NCBI GenBank assembly: GCA_947493335.1 | Contig: CANLQO010000001.1 | Span: 992,001 to 1,056,000 of the forward strand | Direction of reading: 5' to 3' | Source: an uncultured Paracoccaceae bacterium | GTDB taxonomy: Bacteria > Pseudomonadota > Alphaproteobacteria > Rhodobacterales > Rhodobacteraceae | Length of the DNA stretch: 64,000 nt | Program-made: the position numbers and the translations under genes | The notes under the pieces: model-generated | Database searches by the model: none | What the model saw: the letters and a program-made list of their open reading frames with translations, nothing else | What the model was told of the DNA's origin: nothing | In this document: piece after piece, positions 58,713 to 64,000 of the stretch | How the letters are laid out: each line of letters starts with the position of its first letter | How positions within the stretch are numbered: position 1 is the first letter of the stretch

Positions 58713-61571
58713 ATGGCCGAGCTGAAGAACATCGAAGTGCGCGGTGCGCGCGAGCATAATCTCAAGAATATCGATGTTGATATTCCGCGCGACCAGCTTG
58801 TCGTGATCACAGGTCTGTCCGGGTCAGGCAAATCCAGTCTCGCCTTTGATACGATCTATGCCGAGGGGCAGCGTCGTTATGTGGAATCGCTCTCGGCCTA
58901 TGCGCGTCAGTTCCTTGACATGATGGAAAAGCCTGATGTGGATCACATCAGCGGGCTGAGCCCGGCAATCTCGATTGAGCAAAAGACAACATCGAAGAAC
59001 CCACGTTCGACCGTGGGGACCGTGACCGAAATTTACGACTATATGCGCCTGCTTTTTGCCCGCGCTGGGACGCCCTATAGTCCGGCCACCGGTTTGCCGA
59101 TTGAAGCACAGCAAGTGCAGGACATGGTTGACCGCGTGATGGCCATGGAGGAGGGGACGCGCGGCTATCTGCTGGCCCCCATCGTACGCGACCGAAAGGG
59201 CGAATACCGCAAGGAGTTTCTGGAACTTCGAAAGCAGGGATTTCAGCGCGTGAAAGTGGATGGCGCGTTCTACGAATTGGACGAACCGCCGACGCTGGAC
59301 AAGAAATTCCGGCACGACATTGATGTGGTCGTGGATCGGATTGTGGTGCGCGAAGGGTTGGAGACGCGGCTGGCAGACAGTTTCCGCACGGCTCTTGATC
59401 TGGCCGACGGCATTACCGTTCTGGAAACCGCACCGACCGAGGGCGACCCAGAGCGGATTACCTTCTCTGAAAACTTCGCATGTCCCGTCTCTGGCTTCAC
59501 CATCCCCGAAATTGAACCACGGCTTTTTTCATTCAACGCGCCATTTGGGGCGTGCCCGTCGTGCGATGGCCTCGGGGTGGAGTTGTTCTTTGACGAGCGT
59601 TTGGTTGTTCCGGATGTCACGCTGAAAATCGCAGATGGCGCGCTTGCGCCGTGGCGGAAAGGCAAAAGTCCATACTTTCTGCAAACGATTGAGAGCATCG
59701 CCAAGCACTATGGTTTCAACAAGAATGCCCGGTGGAAGGACCTTGATCCAAAAATACAGGAGGTTTTCCTACGCGGATCGGGCAAAGAGGAAATTCAATT
59801 CCGATATGACGAAGGCGGCCGCGTTTATCAGGTGAAGCGCCCGTTTGAAGGTGTCATTCCAAACATGGAGCGGCGCTATCGCGAGACCGACAGCAATTGG
59901 ATCCGCGAAGAATTTGAGCAGTACCAGAACAATCGCCCCTGTGGGTCTTGCGGCGGATACCGGCTGCGGCCAGAGGCGTTGGCCGTAAAGATCGGTAAGA
60001 AACATGTGGGCGAGATTGTTCAGATGTCGATCCGCGAGGCACATGAATGGACGGAACGCGTGCCCGGTCATTTGACCAACCAAAAGAACGAGATTGCGCA
60101 GGCGATCTTGAAGGAAATCCGCGAGCGGCTTGGGTTTTTGAACAATGTTGGACTTGAATATCTGACGCTTAGTCGGAATGCGGGCACATTGTCGGGCGGG
60201 GAAAGCCAGCGGATCCGGTTGGCCAGCCAAATCGGATCAGGTCTTCAGGGGGTGCTTTATGTGCTGGATGAGCCCTCGATTGGTTTGCACCAGCGCGACA
60301 ACGACCGTTTGCTGACCACGCTGAAGAACCTGCGCGATCAGGGCAATACCGTGATTGTTGTCGAACACGATGAAGAGGCGATCCGCGAGGCCGATTATGT
60401 CTTTGACATTGGTCCGGGGGCTGGCGTGCATGGCGGTGAGGTGGTCGCCAAAGGGTCACCCGCGCAGATCATGAAGAACAAGAAATCCATTACGGGTCAG
60501 TATCTTGTTGGCAGTCGCGAGATCAGTGTTCCGGTCGAGCGGCGTTCAGGCAACAAGAAGAAGCTGACCGTGGTGAAGGCCACGGGCAACAATCTGCAAG
60601 ATGTGACGGCTGATTTTCCGCTGGCGAAATTCGTTTGTGTGACGGGGGTGTCAGGCGGCGGGAAATCGACGCTTACGATTGAAACTTTGTTCAAGACCGC
60701 CAGTATGAAGCTGAATGGCGCGCGGCAAACACCTGCGCCATGTGAAACGATCAAGGGACTGGAACATCTGGATAAGGTGATCGACATCGACCAACGTCCC
60801 ATTGGGCGCACGCCACGGTCGAACCCGGCAACTTATACTGGTGCCTTTACTCCGATCCGCGATTGGTTTGCAGGCCTGCCAGAGGCAAAGACACGCGGAT
60901 ACAAACCGGGGCGGTTTTCCTTTAACGTCAAGGGTGGCCGGTGCGAGGCCTGCCAAGGCGATGGGGTCATCAAGATCGAGATGCATTTCTTGCCGGACGT
61001 CTATGTGACCTGTGAGACCTGCAAGGGCGCGCGTTACAATCGCGAGACTTTGGAGATCAAGTTCAAAGGCAAATCCATCGCCGATGTCCTGGATATGACC
61101 GTTGAGGATGCGCAGGAATTCTTTAAGGCGGTGCCAAGCATCCGCGAAAAGATGGATGCACTGGTGCGCGTTGGCCTTGGCTATATCAAAGTCGGTCAAC
61201 AGGCGACGACCCTGTCAGGGGGTGAGGCGCAGCGGGTCAAGCTTTCAAAGGAATTGGCCAAGCGGTCGACCGGGCGAACGCTTTATATTCTGGATGAACC
61301 GACGACCGGCTTGCATTTTGAAGATGTGCGCAAGTTGTTGGAAGTGCTGCACGAACTGGTGGATCAGGGCAATTCGGTAATTGTGATCGAACATAATCTG
61401 GATGTGGTGAAGACGGCAGACCACATCATTGATATTGGGCCTGAGGGCGGCGATGGCGGGGGCCAGATCGTGGCGCAGGGCACGCCAGAGGAAGTGGCCG
61501 AAGTGTCAGGAAGCCACACCGGGTACTACCTCAAACCGTTGCTGAAAGGTGCGCGTGTGGCGGCGGAATAG
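58713..61571 (+). CDS. uvrA: Excinuclease ABC subunit A
   Basis: A 952-residue DNA-damage recognition ATPase of nucleotide excision repair, forming UvrA2B complexes. Two ABC ATPase modules are visible: Walker [13 protein letters not shown] near residue 31 and [13 protein letters not shown] near residue 650; signatures [13 protein letters not shown] and [13 protein letters not shown]. Zinc-finger cysteines occur in CPSCDGLGV with CGSCGGYRL, and in CEACQGDGV with CETCKGARY. The ATG at 58713 is the first of the conserved [14 protein letters not shown]. An SOS box with a promoter lies 66 bp upstream. Confidence 0.98.
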   Translation: MAELKNIEVRGAREHNLKNIDVDIPRDQLVVITGLSGSGKSSLAFDTIYAEGQRRYVESLSAYARQFLDMMEKPDVDHISGLSPAISIEQKTTSKNPRSTVGTVTEIYDYMRLLFARAGTPYSPATGLPIEAQQVQDMVDRVMAMEEGTRGYLLAPIVRDRKGEYRKEFLELRKQGFQRVKVDGAFYELDEPPTLDKKFRHDIDVVVDRIVVREGLETRLADSFRTALDLADGITVLETAPTEGDPERITFSENFACPVSGFTIPEIEPRLFSFNAPFGACPSCDGLGVELFFDERLVVPDVTLKIADGALAPWRKGKSPYFLQTIESIAKHYGFNKNARWKDLDPKIQEVFLRGSGKEEIQFRYDEGGRVYQVKRPFEGVIPNMERRYRETDSNWIREEFEQYQNNRPCGSCGGYRLRPEALAVKIGKKHVGEIVQMSIREAHEWTERVPGHLTNQKNEIAQAILKEIRERLGFLNNVGLEYLTLSRNAGTLSGGESQRIRLASQIGSGLQGVLYVLDEPSIGLHQRDNDRLLTTLKNLRDQGNTVIVVEHDEEAIREADYVFDIGPGAGVHGGEVVAKGSPAQIMKNKKSITGQYLVGSREISVPVERRSGNKKKLTVVKATGNNLQDVTADFPLAKFVCVTGVSGGGKSTLTIETLFKTASMKLNGARQTPAPCETIKGLEHLDKVIDIDQRPIGRTPRSNPATYTGAFTPIRDWFAGLPEAKTRGYKPGRFSFNVKGGRCEACQGDGVIKIEMHFLPDVYVTCETCKGARYNRETLEIKFKGKSIADVLDMTVEDAQEFFKAVPSIREKMDALVRVGLGYIKVGQQATTLSGGEAQRVKLSKELAKRSTGRTLYILDEPTTGLHFEDVRKLLEVLHELVDQGNSVIVIEHNLDVVKTADHIIDIGPEGGDGGGQIVAQGTPEEVAEVSGSHTGYYLKPLLKGARVAAE

Positions 61572-61588
61572 CCGCCGCCAAGCGTTCC

Positions 61589-61795
61589 TTAGGTTTTCAC
61601 GCGGCAGGTAGATACGCCAAGGACCTGATACAACGGGCAGGTCCCAACCAGTCCTGTGACCAGCGGGATGATCCCAATCAGTTTGGAGTAATGCCAGAAC
61701 CCGCCGGACTGATCCAGGTAAAACCAGATAAGCAGGGCCAATCCGATGACGACCCTTAGGACGCGGTCGATTGTGCCTTCATTTTTTGTCAACAT
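61589..61795 (-). CDS. DUF2892 (YgaP-like) transmembrane protein
   Basis: A 68-residue membrane protein of the DUF2892 family, matching the transmembrane part of YgaP. It has NEGTIDRVLRVVIGLALLIWFY and then a second hydrophobic segment GIIPLVTGLVGTCPLYQVLG, with two cysteines (GTCPLY and STC). The ATG at 61793-61795 follows GGAGG. Members often accompany sulfur-carrier rhodanese domains, but none is encoded here. It is convergent with uvrA by 17 bp. Confidence 0.88.
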   Translation of the reverse strand: MLTKNEGTIDRVLRVVIGLALLIWFYLDQSGGFWHYSKLIGIIPLVTGLVGTCPLYQVLGVSTCRVKT

Positions 61796-61900
61796 CTGAA
61801 CCTCCATTCAAATTGCTTCGATGGCTAATTCTAACTTCGGGGGTCGGCAGCCGCTTTGATGCGGATCAATTTTGAGAGCACCTTCTTGAAAGTTAATGGT

Positions 61901-61912
61901 CGTAACATTACG
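61901..61912. promoter_or_regulatory. Short palindrome between DUF2892 and DUF2807 genes
   Basis: CGTAA-CA-TTACG, 5-base perfect arms, lies 26 bp upstream of the DUF2807 start in the 143-bp divergent control region. It could be an operator for one or both genes, but a 12-bp palindrome is weak evidence. Confidence 0.3.
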
Positions 61913-61938
61913 TCAGTCTTATTGGAGTGGAGGATCAG

Positions 61939-62634
61939 ATGACTTTGAAGGTAATCGCATTATCGGGATTGATCGTCATGGGGGCGGCGCTGAAGGCCTA
62001 TGCCGCAGACCGTACCTACGATGTGAGCGGCTTTGATAAGATCGAGGTCGCCAGCGGTGTGGAGGTCGAGGTGAACGTTGGCGGTGCCTTTGCGGTCGAG
62101 GCTGAGGTTCTGCGCGGCGACATTGATCGGCTGGAGGTGACCGTCAAAGGTGACACGCTGAATATCGGCCGGGCGCATGGATGGCGCTTTCTTGGCAGCG
62201 GCCCTCAGGATCGTTTCCATGTGACGATCCGGATGCCTGCCCTGGATCAGGCGCAAAGCACGTCGGGTGCGACTGTTCTGATCTCTGAGGCAACTGAAGG
62301 GCTTGCCTACGCCCAATCCACGTCCGGTGCGACCTTGAAGATCGACGGAAGTCTAGGAGACTTGAAGTTGGACGCGAGCAGTGGCGCGACCCTGCAGGTG
62401 AGCGGGACCTGTCGGCAACTGGATGCTCATTCCAGTTCTGGTGCGCAAATCTTGGCCGAGGGTCTGAACTGCGCATCTGCCCGGCTCCACAGCTCGAGCG
62501 GGTCCGCACTGCGGGCGCACGTTGCCGTAGCAGTTGATGTTCATGCCAGCTCTGGCGGGTTTGTGCAGGTCCGCGGAGACGCGACAGTCATGGACCGTCA
62601 GCGGTCAAGCGGCGGCATGATCGTTGTGAACTAA
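61939..62634 (+). CDS. DUF2807 (head GIN domain) secreted protein
   Basis: A 231-residue exported protein. A signal peptide (LKVIALSGLIVMGAALKAYA) precedes a repetitive right-handed beta-helix typical of DUF2807/GIN domains: rungs of about 16-20 residues carry recurring SSGA/TSGA motifs (AQSTSGATVLI, AYAQSTSGATLKI, LDASSGATLQV, AHSSSGAQILA, LHSSSGSALRA). The ATG at 61939 follows GTGGAGGA. Such proteins are thought to be envelope or adhesin-like; function is unknown. It is divergent from the YgaP-like gene. Confidence 0.85.
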   Translation: MTLKVIALSGLIVMGAALKAYAADRTYDVSGFDKIEVASGVEVEVNVGGAFAVEAEVLRGDIDRLEVTVKGDTLNIGRAHGWRFLGSGPQDRFHVTIRMPALDQAQSTSGATVLISEATEGLAYAQSTSGATLKIDGSLGDLKLDASSGATLQVSGTCRQLDAHSSSGAQILAEGLNCASARLHSSSGSALRAHVAVAVDVHASSGGFVQVRGDATVMDRQRSSGGMIVVN

Positions 62635-62670
62635 GCGATTGGGCAAGAACCTATGGTTCCGCTTACGGTG

Positions 62671-63150
62671 CTACCGGGTGGCGACACGCAGCAAAGTATG
62701 CGTTACGGGGTCGATCACTACAGCCGTCCGATCAATTACCGCGTAAGTCTCGCCAAACGGGAGTGTCGGAAGATCATAGTCGGCATAGTTCGGAAGCAGT
62801 GTGTATTCAGACGGGTCAAGTTCAGCGCCAGCCACATAACGATATCCGCGCTGTTCAGTCCACTCGGCAGCGGTCACACCATTTGCGGCCTGTCCGGGTG
62901 GCACGCACCCGTCGGCCTGCTTGCGCAATCCCGGCGCGCAGAAGCCGTTTGACGGATTGGCGCGGGCATTGGCGCTGTTGCCATTGGCACGATGCAATTC
63001 TGAGCCCGAACTGTTGCCATTGCCGCGATTGTCTTGCGCAGATTGCCCACGGTTTCCGTTATTCTTTCCATTGCTGCCTTTTTCTGCGATCGCGGTTGCA
63101 GGAAGGATAGCAATGCAAAGTACTGAGATTGCGCTTATGATGGGTCTCAT
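62671..63150 (-). CDS. Small secreted Asn/Gly-rich protein
   Basis: A 159-residue exported protein. The signal peptide (RPIISAISVLCIAILPATAIA) is followed by an Asn/Gly/Ser-rich low-complexity segment (about 24-67), a paired-cysteine motif FCAPGLRKQADGCVPPGQA, and a C-terminal beta module ending TYAVIDRTAVVIDPVTHTLL (RcnB/DUF1236-like in outline). Relatives in Rhodobacteraceae are, to my recollection, sometimes mislabelled excinuclease ABC subunit A, which is clearly wrong; the nearby real uvrA is unrelated. Function unknown. Confidence 0.75.
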   Translation of the reverse strand: MRPIISAISVLCIAILPATAIAEKGSNGKNNGNRGQSAQDNRGNGNSSGSELHRANGNSANARANPSNGFCAPGLRKQADGCVPPGQAANGVTAAEWTEQRGYRYVAGAELDPSEYTLLPNYADYDLPTLPFGETYAVIDRTAVVIDPVTHTLLRVATR

Positions 63151-63227
63151 TCATTCATCCTCATTTGCGGCCTTGCCGACTGTCGCGGATAATGTAGCGG
63201 CAAATTATGTCAGAGTTGCGGCAATTG

Positions 63228-64000
63228 TCATGTGTCGGCGGGACCGCGCCCACGGTTTGAGAATCGCGGTAGCATTGCAGAAAAATCCAATGCGCCCTTG
63301 CCTTCATCTTCGACAAATTGCGCGTAGATTTCACGTGCGCGTTGTCCCATCGGTGTATCGGCATCTGCGGCCTTCGCCGCCATTTGAGAGAGATTGAGAT
63401 CCTTCAGCATCAGCGCCGCGGCAAAGCCTGGTCGGTAATCGTTATCGGCGGGCGATTGCGGTCCAACGCCGGGGGCGGGGCAATAAGCGTTCATCGACCA
63501 ACTGTAACCGGAGGATGTGCTGACCACGTCGTACATCGCTTGCCGGTCAAGTCCGAGTTTGTCGGCGAGCACGAAGGCCTCGCACGTGGCAATCATCGTT
63601 GCTCCAAGGACCATGTTGTTGCAGATTTTCGCGGCCTGCCCATTGCCCGCGTCGCCACAATGCACAGCCTTTTGCCCCATGACCTCAAACAGTGGGCTGA
63701 CGGTGTCGAAAGCCTCTGGCGGACCGCCTGCCATGAATGTCAGCGTACCGTTTGTGGCCCCACCTATCCCGCCCGACACGGGGGCGTCGACGCAAGAAAG
63801 CCCTGACGCCTCAGCGGCTTGGGCGACGTTGCGCGCGCTTTCCACATCTACTGTCGAGCAATCAAGATGCACCGCACCTTTGGGCATGGCGGGATGGATT
63901 TGTGATGCGACTGCCCGCAGGATTTCGCCATTTGGAAGCATGGTGATGACGACGTCAGCGCCAGAGGCGGCTTCGGCCGCAGTTGTCGCAAGCGGGATGT
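63228..64000 (-). CDS. mmsB: 3-hydroxyisobutyrate dehydrogenase-like oxidoreductase, 5' end cut
   Basis: About 257 residues of a beta-hydroxyacid dehydrogenase; the N-terminal Rossmann part, with the NAD(P) glycine motif, is beyond the right edge. Visible motifs are VDAPVSGGIGGATNGTLTFMAGG (substrate-binding, in parts), GNGQAAKICNNMVLGAT with the catalytic lysine, and AALMLKDLNLSQMAAKAA. That fits MmsB of valine degradation (3-hydroxyisobutyrate to methylmalonate semialdehyde), but tartronate semialdehyde reductases are close relatives. An internal ATG at 63941 would give a truncated protein; the frame reads on to the window edge. Confidence 0.88.
   Translation of the reverse strand, partial: IPLATTAAEAASGADVVITMLPNGEILRAVASQIHPAMPKGAVHLDCSTVDVESARNVAQAAEASGLSCVDAPVSGGIGGATNGTLTFMAGGPPEAFDTVSPLFEVMGQKAVHCGDAGNGQAAKICNNMVLGATMIATCEAFVLADKLGLDRQAMYDVVSTSSGYSWSMNAYCPAPGVGPQSPADNDYRPGFAAALMLKDLNLSQMAAKAADADTPMGQRAREIYAQFVEDEGKGALDFSAMLPRFSNRGRGPADT

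Noticed and set aside
61559-61576. GGCGGC/GCCGCC hairpin across the uvrA stop codon as a terminator
   Set aside because: No T-run follows and half of it is coding sequence.

Overview
The window is a stretch of bacterial chromosome from an alphaproteobacterium, almost certainly a marine Rhodobacteraceae member (Roseobacter group). The evidence is a GTG-started 5-aminolevulinate synthase (the C4/Shemin heme route) behind an Fnr-type box, a uvrA promoter with the alphaproteobacterial GTTC-N7-GTTC LexA box, a DctPQM TRAP importer with a DctB/DctD pair, a bactofilin overlapping an M23 peptidase gene, a VPLPA-type C-terminal sorting tail, and the gene content overall. Genus is not resolved. No phage, insertion sequence, CRISPR array or integrase was seen; this is mostly core genome with small accessory pieces.

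Layout. 1-3820: assimilatory sulfite/nitrite reductase (cut by the left edge), a DUF2849 protein and siroheme synthase cysG in one leftward operon, with a divergent Lrp/AsnC regulator sharing a palindromic control region. 3884-6081: a cytochrome P450 and a divergent B12-binding-like (AerR/SCHIC-type) protein. 6122-12732: C4-dicarboxylate uptake, with DctB, an unusual DctD, a DctD-type operator, DctP, DctQ, DctM and a terminator. 12796-20385: tpiA, an Fe(II)/2OG oxygenase, pabB, small proteins, sufA- and sufT-like Fe-S genes, the two-gene SatD-DUF3307 module, and an MFS carrier. 20567-27031: tgt, an alpha/beta hydrolase, a sorted surface protein, lon, an orphan protein and an HU-like protein. 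27045-29554: four tRNAs (Val-CAC, Val-TAC, two Asp-GTC) interleaved with a phosphatase, a glycosyltransferase and dispersed repeats.

29763-44625: an M20 peptidase, GNAT, hemA, a rodZ-like gene followed by ispG, a VOC protein, an envelope amidase, an aminotransferase, a DsbA-like thioredoxin, a Tat-exported metallo-hydrolase, PBP1A, a methyltransferase and prfB. 44669-54651: DUF2189, a DHA2 transporter, bactofilin plus M23 peptidase, a ferritin-like DUF455 protein, peroxiredoxin, a giant AsmA/YhdP-type protein and queA. 54744-64000: an MFS carrier, DUF924, lpdA, a small secreted protein, uvrA, YgaP-like and DUF2807 envelope proteins, another small secreted protein, and a 3-hydroxyisobutyrate dehydrogenase-like gene cut by the right edge.

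The least explained items are: (i) SatD-DUF3307, where two identical-geometry inverted repeats cover a promoter that appears to start transcription at the ATG; (ii) a family of intergenic elements made of tandem hairpins and a conserved AT-rich tail, with three full copies and one divergent copy; and (iii) a DctD that lacks the sigma-54 contact loop although a DctD-type operator is kept upstream of dctP.
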